This document shows positions 13,801 to 24,492 of a stretch of 45,457 nucleotides of DNA, piece after piece. Position 1 is the first letter of the stretch. The number at the start of each line of letters is the position of its first letter. The stretch lies in contig JAHBMJ010005747.1 of the NCBI GenBank assembly GCA_018398765.1, forward strand, positions 1 to 45,457, given 5' to 3'. This stretch comes from Chromera velia. Its lineage: Eukaryota; Sar; Chromeraceae. The notes under the pieces were generated by a model. The model was given only the letters and a program-made list of their open reading frames with translations. It was not told where the DNA came from and searched no databases. A program made the position numbers and the translations under genes.

Positions 13801-16800
13801 TGTGGAACCAGCGAGGAGGATTTACTTCGTTGGGCTTCCTGCCTTTGTTTCTTCTGCGTCGCCTGTCTCTTCTCTACTCCAGCCTCTCCTGCACATACAG
13901 CTTCAATTTCTCTAGCTGTCTGATTGATGCCCTCAATGGACGGTCGACAGCCTCCTCAGGCAATTAAATCGATTTACTCTCTCGGGTCGAGTTTTACTAA
14001 CATGCGATTTTCTTCTTCCGTTGTGTCATGATCCTTTGTCCTATTTGTGCTGCGGAGTGATGAGTCAGTCAATTGAGGGATCATGAACTTGTCGGGTGAA
14101 TCGGAACGTTCTTTGTGTTCTTTCTGTGCCTGCCTCCTTGTGTGTCTTTCTGCAGATGGTCGAAGCCGATGTGGAGAAGCTCAGGGTCGGTCCGCGCTAG
14201 GGTCGAGTGTCAGAGTGTCTTAAAGTTTCAGTGCGTCTGGTTGGTCTGAATTGCAATATTCAAACTTCCCTTCCCCCCCTCTTGATCGCTTTGAGAGCAC
14301 TTTGGATACATGGGTCGCAGTGGAGTTCTGCCAATCATTGCCCTAGGTTTCGTTTTTGCTCTCTCTCTCTCTGTCTCTGTCTGCGTGCGTGCATCCATTT
14401 CTTCCGTCTTCCTCCGTGCAGGAAGCGCTTGAGGGGGTGCGTCAGTGCGTAAGTTGATGATGGTCCGGCGGCAGTTGGGGGAAGAATTGATGCGTACATG
14501 CAGTCCATAGAGCTCCTGATCCTCTCATTTGGAATCGCGAGTCTGTAACTTTTCCATCTCCTCCCCTGGTGGAATCTTTCGTTTTTTCTGCTTTTGGTGT
14601 CCCTTTGCAAAAAACGAAGAGTGTGCTTCTCCGCGCCTGTACCGTTTTTTCGGCCTCCATTTGTTGATATTGATAAATGGTTGCGGTCTCTCACTCAATT
14701 CTCATTTTTTCGCACATTTTTCTCTGCTATGGCCCCTGCCGGCTCTCATGTGTGTGCGGGTGATGAAGTGGTGACACTGTCCGTGCATTCTCTGACCTGA
14801 GCTTACCTGCTTTCGTGGTTTTGAATCACATTCTTTTGATTTGATTGCAGATCGACGACATGAATCCGGTTGGTCGGTGCGTTGGTCTATCTGTCTCTCC
14901 AATTGTGTCTTGATTTGCACTGAAGCGGTGGAAAGGTTTGCAGGATTGAAATAGCGTCGGCCTGCGGTAAAAGCACTTCTCCCGGCAGGACAGCTTCCCT
15001 GCACTTTCACCGGAATTATTGTCTTTGTCTTCCCCCCATTCAGGGGTCCTGCAGCGACTTGACCTCGAATCAGATCGACAGATGGTTTGGCTTTTTCTCC
15101 TGCGTCCTTTCTTCCCCCCCCCTTTCTGGCGCTATCCTCGTCTGATGTCCTTTCTGTAAACCTTCTTTTACGTTCTGTTGCGCCTTTTCACTTCTTTTTC
15201 TGTCCTCTCTGTGCTGATGCAGCCTCCAGAAAAACACCATAATCGGGTAAGTGCTTCCGCCGCCTGCCATGCTCGTTCGAACACGCAAAGAAAGGGCGGC
15301 TACCGGCTGGGAGACGCGAAGATCTGCAGCCAAAATGCGGTGCTTCCCCACTATCTTTCTGTCTTAGTTTTCACAGGAGATGAATCGCAGAATCTTCGCT
15401 ACTTCAAAAAGCCAAGCAGGCACTTGCTGACATGCAGACTAGTAGAGAGATCAAGAGAAACAGGCAGACAGAAAGATGTACACATGAAGAAATTTACACG
15501 ATGCAGAGATTCACAAAAACGGGAAGGAGGAAAAGAGCCGAAACCCGTCGCTTTTTTCATATCATCATTTTCCACTCTCTCTCTCTCTCCCTCCCTCCAG
15601 CCGTACTATCCAGCGTGCTAGTTCCCGTGCAGACGCAACATGCGGAAAGCCCCGCTTCTCGTATGTCAGACCTTTCTGTATTATCGCTTCTTCTGCTTTT
15701 CCCTACTCCCTTTGCACTGCAGGATACACTCCTGATCGTTGTCAGTCAGCCTCTCTTTCTGATATGATCGATTTGACTGCCTTTTGTTTGATCTTCCCAC
15801 ATCGTCTCTTGGCGACGCAAATGTTGAGACTCCGGTGAACTCACACCAGCTCTCAGTGTTGTCTAGATACCTTTTCCCTTTGTACTCATCCAAGCAGCAT
15901 GCATGAAGACAAAGAACACGCAAAGAATCGAGTCGGTTTCATCCAGCAGGGAGTGTATGCAGGCAAGCGAGAGACTCAAGAAATGCATTCTCTTTTTAGC
16001 TGACTCGATGCATCATCTCACTGCTTCCTCTGCCTTCTTGTCATCCTTCTCACGGAACTCTTTTCTTGCAGAAAACACAAGCGGAAATTCTTGTCAGTCG
16101 GAGATCGAAACGCTTTGTTTTTTTTCGTCTTCATTCATTTCTTTTTCCTCTCTCCCTTGCGAAATCTTTTGGCAGCAGGGTTCCAGGAAGCGATTTGACT
16201 TTGCATGGCATTCAAAGGGTTTTTCTTCATCTAGTCTGCCTAGCTCTCCAAGTCGGAGAGGGATGTTTTCGTAATGTCTTGCAAGCAGACCAAAGAAACT
16301 AAACGAAGAAACTCACTTTTCGAATTCTCTCTCACTCCTGTGCGCGGGCCCCCCTTTTTTCATCTGTTCCCGACCAGAAAGAAATCAGAATCGAGTGCCT
16401 CTCTATCTGCTCAAACCTTTTTCTGCTTGTGCGAGGGGTGCATCAGAAAAGGACTACCATGCAGAGCTTCTCCCTGAAAGTTTCTGTGTACACACACTGA
16501 GTTCATTTATGGCACCAGGCATGCATCCTTTTTTCGATCTGTGATGAATTTGTTAAGGGGCGAGAACCATGCAAGATTGAAGACAAGTGACCGTTTGACG
16601 AAAGAAAAATCGGAGCAAAGAGCGAATGCATGAATCGACACATGAGTGCATGCAGCTGTCGGAGTTGCTGAGGGACGAGATGGCCCAGGGAGGAGAGAAG
16701 GTCGAGGACATCAATTTCCGCTGTTCTGCAGAGAAGGGGGTGACTCTCGAGAGCTGCCAGGCACAGTGCGTGAGTGCTGGAATCTCCAAGGAGTGGTGTC

Positions 16801-19800
16801 ATGATCCTGCAAAGCTCCAGTGGGAGGCCGAGAAGGAGAAGAAGCTCGCTTCTTCGATCACTATTGATTGTTCAAATGTGAAAACAAAAGAAGAGTGCAG
16901 GAAAAAGTGCACACAGACGACACCTGCTCCTCTTGACATCGACTCGCGTCCCTGTCGCAAGGCCATGGCAAACCTATCCTCTGCCTATGGAAAGTCACTC
17001 ACTGTAAGTGTCGACTGCAACGGAATGGATCACGACGCTTGCGAGACAGAGTGCAAAAAGTACTTTGTTCACAAAATTTGCGCCGGGATTCCCGCTGGAT
17101 CGGGCCTCACATGGACAAAACACCGCACGATCTCATGTGAGAGATTCAAGGACAAAGAGTCCTGCAAAGCCTACGCAGAGGCACAAGGGATTGCTGTGAC
17201 AAAGACAGAGGCACAGGCCAAATTGACAGAACTCCAAGGAGACCTTCCAGACAAATCAGCTGTGGAGATTACACCACCCACGCGGTTTCTGCAACTTGAA
17301 GAAAAGGAAAGTTTAGCAGAAAAAGAAAAGAACGGTCCTTCCATTTCGGAGATGGCCAGAACAGCAGCAGATGCGGGGCCCCGAGACGATCCCCTCGAGG
17401 CTCTGTATGCGGATCCCAATGGCTTGCAGGACGATTCAATCTCGACAGGCAATTTGGAGAAATTGAAAACGGCCCGAGAGCTGGTGACCATCTCTGCCCG
17501 TATCGACCCTGAGAGGACAATCGACCTTGGTCGTCTCATGTCCAAAATTAAGGCAGACGCCAAGAGAACGACAGAACCCGAGGATTCGATCCGAGAGATT
17601 GCAGTGGCATTGGCAGTCTTCACGGGAGTCCGCAGAGAGTCCAACCCGTCTCGTTGGAGGTCGATGCTCTTCGCAGCCCTCGGGGAGGTCAAGCCGACCC
17701 ACGGGGACATGGTGGATTGGTTTGGTCGCATTCGTCTGGATGATGCGAATAAATTTCTCATCCGTCTCTGGCCGATGGTAGCAGATGAGAATCCGAAAGA
17801 GTCCATTGAGGAGTTGTTCCCCAAACTCGAAAATCTCGCAAGCGAGGTGTCGGAGATCACAATGACCACTCTCGATTTGGGAAAGGCAGACACGGACGAT
17901 GGGTCGTGGGTGAAGAAAATGAAAGATGAATTCACAGCAAGGGAGGCAGCCATGAACTGCGGTTCCTGTCCGAAGTTCGATGCCCTTCAAGCAGCTGTGA
18001 CTGCTGTGTCAGCAGAGACTCAGAAGCTCTCCCAACGGAATTTTCAATTCGTGAGAAATGCACAGGAAGAAATGAGGAGGCAGAGGACGACAGTGCTGAG
18101 CGCCCTTCAGGAGGTAGAAGCGGATGTTAGCGAAATGATCTTCTTGCAGAAAGAGAGAGAGGTCAGTGAGATTGGCTCAGTGAGTGCGACAGTAGAGTTA
18201 GAATAACGTTCTGTAAGGATTGCAGTCTTGTCGAGCGTGGTGTAAAGAGAATCAGATAATTCAGTGGCACCCCGGATGTTGAGTCAGGATTTGAAGCTTA
18301 TTGAACGGGAATCTTGAGGAAAGGGACGATTAGGGAGACAAAAATAAATAGAAAAAGGGTTCCTCTTTTCTTTTTTTTCCTTCTCTCCTCGTTCCCTGTT
18401 TTCTTCTATCGTGAGACACTTACTTTGGTTTTCGAAAAGAAAGAGGCGAAACGACAAGCTGCACTGGCAGCTTTTCATCCAATCACCCGAAAGCGTATCT
18501 TTCTACATGAATGAATACTTTCTGATCCCTCCCTCTCCATGCAGATCAACGATTTGACCAACAGGCTGACTGCATTGAAGGCCTCCACGCCTGCCTCTGG
18601 GACCCCCGGGAGTCCCCTGGGGGCGGGCAGAGAGACGGACGAGCTCAGGGACACTGAGCAGAAGCTGCGTCTCGCTCAGCGCCTTCTCAAGAAGGCAAAG
18701 GCCGAGGCAGAAGGCAAAAAGCTGGGGGCAGCCCAGCTGAAACGTTCCCTTGCTGAGAGCAAGCTTCTGAAGGACGGGAGTTTGGCTCAAAAGAAGGAGC
18801 TCCTCCAGAAGAAGCGATCCCTCGAAAACGAGGTGCGTGACCTCAAGAGAGCAAAATTGGAGGCCAGCACAGAGATGCAGGCGACGATCCAGAAACGAGT
18901 GGACAAGATTGAAGGGCGGCTCAACGAGGTCACGAGTGAGTACGACAGTGCGGTGACAAACAATAGGGCGTTTCAGGAATTGAATGATGCGATGGTGGAG
19001 GAGGCAAGAGCCCAGGAGGAGGTGCAGCAGGCAGAGTCAGAACGTCAAAGGACAGGGGAGACCTTGGATGATATTCGAGACCCTCTGGTCGAATGGTATT
19101 CCGACAATGATGAGAATTCACAGAACCTCGATCTTGCCCTGAGAGTCCTAGACCCGACAACGCAGCTCCATGCATTCAAGTGGATGCATGACCGAAACGT
19201 CCTCATTCGAGAGAGAAGAAAATTAGATGACATGGAAGAGAGACAGAAGACGCAGCCGAGATCTGACTACAACGAAGTCTGGGTGAGACTTCAGGATGAA
19301 ATCAGGAAGTGCAGAGCCGAAGCAACAAAGCACTACCTTGAGTTTACAGTCGGAGCACACAGCAAGAAGGACCCAGACCTTCTCGAGGCAGTCGACAGGG
19401 TGGTCAAGCTGAGAAGAACAAAAGAATTGTTGGATGTACAGGCCAACATCGCAAAATTTGAGGATGAGGTTGTCAATACCCAACGACACATTGCTCTCGC
19501 CTCCTCAGACCTCTCAACAAGCCCCAGTAGGTTAGAGATGCTGGAGACGAATTTACAGTCCGACCTGTTCAAGCTCTCCACAGCCGAGTCCACCGCATTG
19601 AAAATGATGTCAGCAGATTGCCGAGAATTGGCCCATGTCATTCAGCAGGAGAAGAACAGTGAGGCCTTCCAATCGATGACCGACATCCAAAAGGAGGCCA
19701 GACAGACGGACTTCAACAACGAGAAATTTGAAGAAAAAGCCATGCTGGCTTCATTTATAAGGAGACGGAGTCCGGTCGCAGAGCAGCGTCTCATCTCCCA

Positions 19801-22800
19801 GGTCGTGCAATTATGCGACGACGCAGGAGCGATGGATTTTACTCGAAAGCTCGCACGCAACACTGTGAAGGACGTGGTCTTCCACACCCTCCGCACCAGG
19901 TTCCTTGCAATGCTCCGTTCCCGTGCAACAGCAGATCAGCGCAATCTCTTGAATTCCCAATTTGATGAGGTCAGAGATGACGCAAGACTGCAGATTGAGA
20001 GAATTGCACGGAGGGAGGTGCAAATCCTTGAGGGCCCCGCTACCAGGGAGGGAGTGGTAGATCCTCAAACTAGGCAGATCCACAGAGGTCCGCACATTGC
20101 TGCCAAAATCGCTCAGATGGACCGGATCTATCTGCATTACCTTCAAGCCAAACGACGCGAGTATGAACTGCAGATGATCGACAGACCTTTCAACGACATC
20201 GCAGTCAACAAGCTCAAACTGGCAGAGCCCGAGAGCAGCAGCGGTAACCCCGACGCTCTCACACCCCTTCCCGACAATCCGGTGTTCGACCTCGGCAGGG
20301 AGATTTTGAATGATGATGCCAACAATTCATGGAAACTGAATGATAAAGAGCTCGAGAAGGAGACCCGCTCTGTTCGCTTCTTCATGAACGCATTCCCACT
20401 CTCGAATGCCGAAATCACAACCGCCCCCTCCACACCCGTAGCAGCCCCTAGCGAGCCGATGTCAGGCAGGGACTTCAAGTCATTCGTGGCTAAGGACTTC
20501 ACTCGATGGGTCAAGATGGCCTGCCACACTGCACTCCTAACCGAAACCGTAATGCCCTCCTTCCTCGAACTTGGCGCTGCAACCTTACATCAAACCCACC
20601 CAGGACTGTCCTTGGCAGCCCCCCCCACACAGTCTGGGTCGAGGACTGCGTTGCTTCAACAAGCCGAATCAGCATCTGACACGTCAGCACACCAGCAGCA
20701 AATGATCAGCCGGAAGATTCTGCCCAAGTTTCACCTTGACCACCAAGACCAGCGGGAGGCCTTGGACGTCTCTGTTAAGAGGTTGTCGGGTGAAATTGAC
20801 GATCTGACCGCACAGCTGAAGAATTCCACGAAGAAGCTCGCTGAGTATTCAAAGAAAGCACCGCAAAACGACTTCGAAGCACGAATGCTGAAGAGAGAGG
20901 TCCAGTCTCTCAAAGAGGAACACGATCAGATACAGACACAGTTAGCCCTCCGAGCTTCAACAAAGAGAAAACTTGAAAGCACGTTTGCAACCCTTTCAGA
21001 AAGGGACGCTTCCGTGCACATTGAGATGGAGGCTCTCCGAGATCGTCTGGAGGCCTGGAGAGCAAGCATAGAGAAAGAGGAACAGATGGCAGTTCAGATT
21101 GATGCTCTGAGTCTCCGTCTCTCTCTGTCGAGACGGAACTCATCGATGGCATCTGCCCAGACAACCATCGAGTTAGAGGCAAAGTCGAGGGACCTTCAAG
21201 ACCTCCTTCGTGCACATCAGCAGGAACAAGCAGGCATGAGGAGGCTCTTGAAACGCTACCGAGCCTTCGCCTTCCTCGAGCTTGCAACCCGCCAGTTGGC
21301 TCGTCACATGGAGCAGGACGTTCACGATCAGATCACAAGATGCAACCCCGACAGGATCAAAGAGGTCCTAGATGAGTACAGAAGAGCAGTCAGAGCACCC
21401 ACCCCTTCCATGTTCCAACCTTCTTCAGACAACCCTGCCAGGGCTCTAGATCTGGCAATAGCGTGGGACAGAATGAAGGAGGCAGAGGAAAGGACTCGGG
21501 AGGATACCAGACAATTCGTCGAGTTGAGGGCCAAACTCACGGACGACGTTGTTGACCTCTTCTCAGGCATTGCTCTTGCATCGATGCCAGACCCCAGGAA
21601 GGCAGACGTCCTCGAGGAAGCACGAGCCTTCACGACAGATGAGATGCTCTCAGGGAGACTGGAGGCAGGTAAGAAAGGGATTCAACAAAAAGACATGCTC
21701 AGGGACCCAGACCAGGTCAGTTCAATGAAACGGAAGGTCTCAGAATCAATTCATTTACCCTTGACAGTACGGGGGACTAACTGGGCTGGTACTTACAGGA
21801 AGAAAGCTTCTCGATCCATATGCAGGCACTGGAAACGAAACTTTTGTGCTTTGCTGCATCTTTATTCACGACAAGCAAGATTACTTCAAGGCTGTCAACC
21901 GGCTTTTCTTTGCCTTCATCCTCTTCTTCGATCCAGATAAGCGAGCTCTCTTCCCCCCCGCCCCGCTTTTTCTCTTCGTCTGCATTTGCTTTGAAGAGCA
22001 CATCACATACATGCATCTGCATACACGTATATGTATCAAGGAAGGTGCCTCTCTGCATTCATTCTGCAGGCGGCGCTTCTCTTCGAGGAGTCCCAAACAC
22101 ACCAGAATGCCCTCCAGGCTCTGCAAAAGAGGGCAGAGGCAAACCAGGACGCATTCATCTCCATGAGAGACAAACTCCTCCAGGAGGTCCTCTCGAGAGC
22201 CGACCCCGATCTGAAACCAGAGCTCGGAGCACTCGCACGACGCAACGTCGACTTTCAACTTCAGCTCATACAAGAAGCGCTATTCGGTCGTCACACCGCA
22301 GCCCGGGGTGATGTGGACGATTCCTCTGCGCTGTCTTCTCTGAAAGCCCTCTGTGATGAAAGTCTGCACTCTTCCCTGAAGAGACAGAACGCCCAGCTTG
22401 TATACACACTTGAGAAAGAGGGGGTGGAACCTAACAAGGAAAGGAACACCGCGAGTCTTGCCAAGGTGTTCAGTCCAACCACGACGATCTCGGAGTTGAG
22501 TGCAGACAATCTGAGAATGAGGGATCAATTGATGAAGCACGTGGTCTTCCAGTTGGCCTCGGGAGAGAGGGTCAACGCGGAGCCGTACTTGGTGGAGGTC
22601 GAAAAGGTGCATGAGTAATTCAGTTTTCGTTTGCAATCACTTTGATATGTCTTTGCTTCGTTCTGATTATCATGGACAGAACGAAGCTCACGTGTGTGTC
22701 CTTTAATGCTTTCTCATACCTACACGTCAAGCTGAGTGTTTCTGGCAGCTAGCTGCACGAACATTCAATGTCTCAAGTTGACCACTTTCTGATGGTTCTC

Positions 22801-23901
22801 TTGTTGTTTCTTCTGGGTCTTGGGGTGTTCTCCTTTTCTCTTCCGATGATGCCTTCTTTCTTCCAGTGTTTACCTTTCCGTTCTCAGTTTCTTGGTCTTT
22901 CCGCTTTCTTCCTCTTTTCCCCCTCTGAGCTCGAGTCGTTCCATCCGTCCTTCAACTTCTTTTGATTTCTCTCTCCCCCCTGTGCGTACATACGTACAGG
23001 TGAAGAACAAAGTAGACAAACTGAAATCCTCCTTCGGGACAAAACGCCTGTCTTCGCTCTCCGATGAAGACACCACTTTGGAAATCCAGACTGAGGTCCA
23101 CCCTCTGCCTCCATCCCCCCCCACAGACACAGACACAGACGCAGAGACACAACAGGGATCCTCATCAGAGTCCTCGGGTCGGGACGTGAACCTTTTCTCG
23201 CATGTGCAGAATGCGATTGATCTCGTGCACGCAGAGATGCAGATTCCCAATACAGAGCGGGTAGGTGGTTCTTCCTTCTCTGCTCTCATGCGTCTTTATT
23301 TGTCTCCTCGCCTCTGCTCCGCTTCCTTTGTTGTTTGTTTTTTGTGCTGTTGCAGCAAGCTGATCAGGTAAAACATGCATATGCAACCCACAGGGAACAC
23401 AGTGCTGAGGAGTGTAAACAAAGACAGACAGTTTCTACAAAAGAAAAACAGGGAGACCGCAAACACTGAGTCTGCAAAGCCTTCTCTATCCCACAGCTTT
23501 TTCTTGCATTCGGTTGAGCGCCCACATTTCATCAGAGCCCACGAAGTCTCCCAGCATTTTTATTTCACGTTTGTTTTTAATCCTACTTACACTCGATCTT
23601 AGGCACCCAGTTTTTCGCTGTTACCCGCCATTACAGCATTTAATTGATGCATCCAATGCATGCATGCAGCTGGAGCCGAAATGCGTCCTGAAACCTCTGT
23701 TAGAGGAATTGGTCGGTCGGTCGGTGGGTCAGTCAGTCAGTCCGCATCTGATCACTCTCTTTGACAGGCCCATCTCTACCCTTTCATACGGCCCTACCCT
23801 ATCATGTCACCCGAAAAGACATGGTTCTTACGTTTTGCAAAGGCTCTGAATAACTAAAGGAAACGAGTATAAGTTTGTGTGTGTATGTGTGTGTGTGTGT
23901 G

Positions 23902-23968
<67 letters not shown>

Positions 23969-24483
23969 GTGTGTGTGGGGGGGTGTGTGGGGGTGTGTCT
24001 GTGTGTACGCGCAGTACGAGTGCGATCTGAGCAACCCTATTGGGAGCTGCGAGAAGGCCTACGACGCATACTACACCGCGCGGGTCAGTCAGTGAGTCGG
24101 TCAGTGAACGATTTGATTATGGGGCAGTCCGCCAGTAAGAAAGTCTCAATGTGAGTGTTCTCGTATGACTCTCAATCATGCGATTCTGCGACCACGTGTG
24201 CGACAGGGGGGGATTGTGGAACGACGCGGTTGAAGAGGACTCACATGATTTAATTTCCTTCATGCTCTATTATCCGTATCTGTGGATATCTGCGCAGAGT
24301 GTCGGTGTGCCCCCTCTGAGTGAGGCGGCCAGTCCTGTACTTGTGCGAGGGTGCCACTCCTCCTCCCTGAGCCCCGACGAGATGGCGACTGCTCCCACCG
24401 TCAGCATCATTCCTCTTGTGCCGACTCACGTTACCGTCGTCTCTTGGGCAGCCCCAACGACAACCGTTTTGCCGGTGCAGTGA
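1..24483 (+). CDS. Giant micro-exon gene: cysteine-module and coiled-coil protein (5' end missing)
   Basis: One multi-exon gene appears to run from the left edge to a TGA at 24481-24483. I placed about 47 exons (see the sub-entries); together they give roughly 2570 codons. The exons are joined by GT-AG introns, nearly all ending in TGCAG, and all accepted exons are in phase 0, so the reading frame is never split inside a codon. The visible protein begins with short charged segments, then three cysteine-rich exons, a long run of micro-exons, a large exon with four more cysteine modules, a helical exon of 1057 codons, and a short Ser/Pro/Thr-rich tail. I recognise no known family. The paired cysteines suggest an extracellular or luminal, disulfide-bonded protein, but the N-terminus and any signal peptide lie outside the window. 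That this is one gene is inferred from phase, strand and acceptor continuity; two adjacent genes cannot be excluded. Confidence 0.7.
141..3105 (+). CDS. Micro-exon cluster I of the giant gene (8 exons)
   Basis: Exons bounded by an acceptor AG (TGCAG in every case) and a GT donor lie at 141-188 (48 nt), 561-623 (63), 1076-1096 (21), 1580-1591 (12), 1954-1974 (21), 2311-2325 (15), 2606-2608 (3) and 3073-3105 (33). All are multiples of three and open in phase 0. Encoded peptides include LDAIRRR, VSDS, KNAALKE, VQEIR and, for 2606-2608, a single alanine. They are charged and Ala/Lys/Glu-rich, compatible with helix. The introns are 150-500 bp and contain (TG)n, (CA)n and (GA)n tracts. Donors vary (GTCAGT, GTAGGC, GTGGGC, GTTAGT, GTCAGG, GTAAGT). 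The 48- and 63-nt exons are well supported. Those of 15 nt or less rest on splice-site juxtaposition only. Confidence 0.5.
1147..1266. repeat. (CA)n(GA)n microsatellite
   Basis: CA tract with interruptions, then GA tract, in an intron of the giant gene. Confidence 0.95.
1753..1808. repeat. (TG)n microsatellite
   Basis: TG dinucleotide tract with two TC interruptions, in the intron before the 1954 exon. Confidence 0.95.
3552..3812 (+). CDS. Cysteine-rich exon 1 of the giant gene (modules 1 and 2)
   Basis: An 87-codon phase-0 exon between acceptor GATGATGCAG and donor GTCAGT. It opens with Gly/Lys and encodes two cysteine modules. Module 1 is C-x8-C-x3-C-x10-C and module 2 is C-x9-C-x3-C-x9-C, separated by an acidic/basic linker. 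Each module is preceded by a short beta-like hydrophobic stretch (VVLDC and VEVDC). The spacing recurs in later exons, which supports this frame. Charged residues dominate the loops. No known cysteine-rich family (EGF, Kazal, thrombospondin, SUSHI) matches the spacing as far as I can tell. Confidence 0.75.
4159..4251. repeat. (CTT)n microsatellite
   Basis: Interrupted CTT/TTC tract in the intron before cysteine-rich exon 2; it also supplies a long pyrimidine tract upstream of the acceptor at 4297. Confidence 0.9.
4298..4612 (+). CDS. Cysteine-rich exon 2 of the giant gene (modules 3 and 4)
   Basis: A 105-codon phase-0 exon between TATGCAG and GTCAGC. It begins with a Ser-rich run, then module 3 (C-x8-C-x3-C-x8-C), a linker containing SSEKVTVP, and module 4 (C-x8-C-x3-C-x9-C) followed by one further cysteine in the segment MEVCAPY. 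The exon is clearly homologous to the next one at 5118-5435, so the pair arose by tandem exon duplication. The upstream intron carries a (CTT)n tract. Confidence 0.75.
5118..5435 (+). CDS. Cysteine-rich exon 3 of the giant gene (modules 5 and 6)
   Basis: A 106-codon phase-0 exon between TGCGCAG and GTTAGT. It starts with a Ser/Asp run, then module 5 (C-x8-C-x3-C-x8-C) and module 6 (C-x8-C-x3-C-x9-C). The linker SSEKVTVP is shared exactly with the previous exon, and the segments around GFECE and GTSK are also shared, showing tandem duplication of the whole exon. The extra cysteine after module 4 is not in the same place here. Confidence 0.75.
5727..16092 (+). CDS. Micro-exon cluster II of the giant gene (about 28 exons)
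   Basis: Accepted phase-0 exons: 5727-5783, 6155-6208, 6681-6710, 7245-7259, 7525-7545, 7845-7871, 8206-8235, 8506-8604 (or ending at 8526), 8889-8933, 9371-9382, 9901-9909, 10366-10386, 10733-10747, 11201-11215, 11593-11652, 12055-12096, 12403-12423, 12825-12836, 13226-13252, 13501-13521, 13775-13795, 14156-14185, 14422-14448 (or ending at 14436), 14851-14868, 15055-15084, 15223-15246, 15723-15740, 16072-16092. Several are exactly 21 nt (one heptad), for example AEDKLLD, VNWDKTT, WLKIANI, REMDQRA, IDETKRA and KTQAEIL. Weaker candidates are 9707-9745, 12599-12706, 13629-13643 and 16465-16479. Around 15600-15660 I could not find a frame-keeping exon. Short peptides are charged and helix-prone. 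Transcript data would be needed to confirm the individual exons. Confidence 0.5.
6889..7002. repeat. (GGAA)n / (GGCA)n microsatellite
   Basis: GGAA repeats with GGCA variants in an intron of the giant gene; purine-rich on the coding strand. Confidence 0.9.
7691..7741. repeat. (CA)n(GA)n microsatellite
   Basis: Short CA then GA tract in an intron of the giant gene. Confidence 0.9.
10808..10840. repeat. (CAGA)n microsatellite
   Basis: Tandem CAGA in an intron of the giant gene. A CTGT tract, the same motif on the other strand, is at about 12339-12384. Confidence 0.9.
16656..18161 (+). CDS. Large exon of the giant gene: cysteine modules 7-10 plus helical region
   Basis: A 502-codon phase-0 exon between GTGCATGCAG and GTCAGT. 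The first 185 or so codons hold module 7 (C-x10-C-x3-C-x9-C), module 8 (C-x8-C-x3-C-x14-C), module 9 (C-x7-C-x3-C-x8-C) and a half module (C-x8-C followed by KAY). The rest is almost cysteine-free apart from one CGSC motif and is rich in Glu, Lys, Arg, Asp and Leu. It includes an apparently globular helical part with tryptophans (around RWRSML, VDWFGRI and LWPMV), then a coiled-coil-like end. Long open frame, codon character and flanking splice sites make this one of the surest exons in the window. Confidence 0.85.
18545..21715 (+). CDS. Largest exon of the giant gene: 1057-codon helical/coiled-coil region
   Basis: Uninterrupted phase-0 exon from CCATGCAG to donor GTCAGT at 21716. A GTAAGA at 21669 is an alternative donor but would leave phase 1. 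The start has heptad-like Leu/Ile spacing (INDLTNRL), followed by long Glu/Lys/Arg/Gln-rich coiled coils. A central part is more globular, with Asp/Arg/Leu-rich helices. Around codons 620-720 comes a Pro/Ser/Thr/Ala-rich linker, and then a second coiled-coil block with repeated ELEAK- and RDRLEAW-like segments. No cysteine modules occur here. It resembles generic structural or scaffold coiled-coil proteins; I cannot assign a family. Minus-strand open frames across this exon are its shadows. Confidence 0.85.
22070..22606 (+). CDS. Helical exon of the giant gene
   Basis: A 179-codon phase-0 exon from acceptor TTCTGCAG. It encodes Gln/Glu/Leu/Arg-rich helices. The frame runs on to a TAA at 22616-22618, but a donor GTGCAT at 22607 restores phase 0, and the next exon starts in the same register (residues EVEK then VKNKVDK), so I read through by splicing. 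An isoform that ends at 22618 by intron retention is possible. Confidence 0.75.
23000..24483 (+). CDS. Last five exons of the giant gene, with stop codon
   Basis: Exons 23000-23260 (87 codons, acidic Ser/Asp/Thr stretch), 23356-23367 (QADQ), 23670-23711 (14 codons), 24015-24083 (23 codons) and 24298-24483 (61 codons plus TGA). The 24015 exon carries C-x8-C followed by EKAY, the same half-module signature as the end of the cysteine region in the 16656 exon. The final exon is Ser/Pro/Val/Thr-rich with a weakly hydrophobic end around codons 40-60; it could be a GPI-type or simple tail, but neither is clear. The intron at 23712-24014 holds a (TG)n(TC)n microsatellite close to its acceptor. Confidence 0.7.
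23874..23999. repeat. (TG)n(TC)n microsatellite
   Basis: TG, then TC, then TG/GGGG-rich sequence in the intron just before the 24015 exon. Confidence 0.9.
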
Positions 24484-24492
24484 GAATGATCA

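Noticed and set aside
15590..15665. Possible exons in the giant gene around two AG acceptors
   Set aside because: Every combination tried gives a stop or breaks phase, or needs an 18-bp intron, so I did not include one.
17171..17953. 260-codon minus-strand frame opposite the large cysteine exon
   Set aside because: Shadow of the plus-strand exon, which has the recurring cysteine modules and splice sites in phase. Minus frames at 4640-5422 and 28350-29180 are rejected for the same reason.
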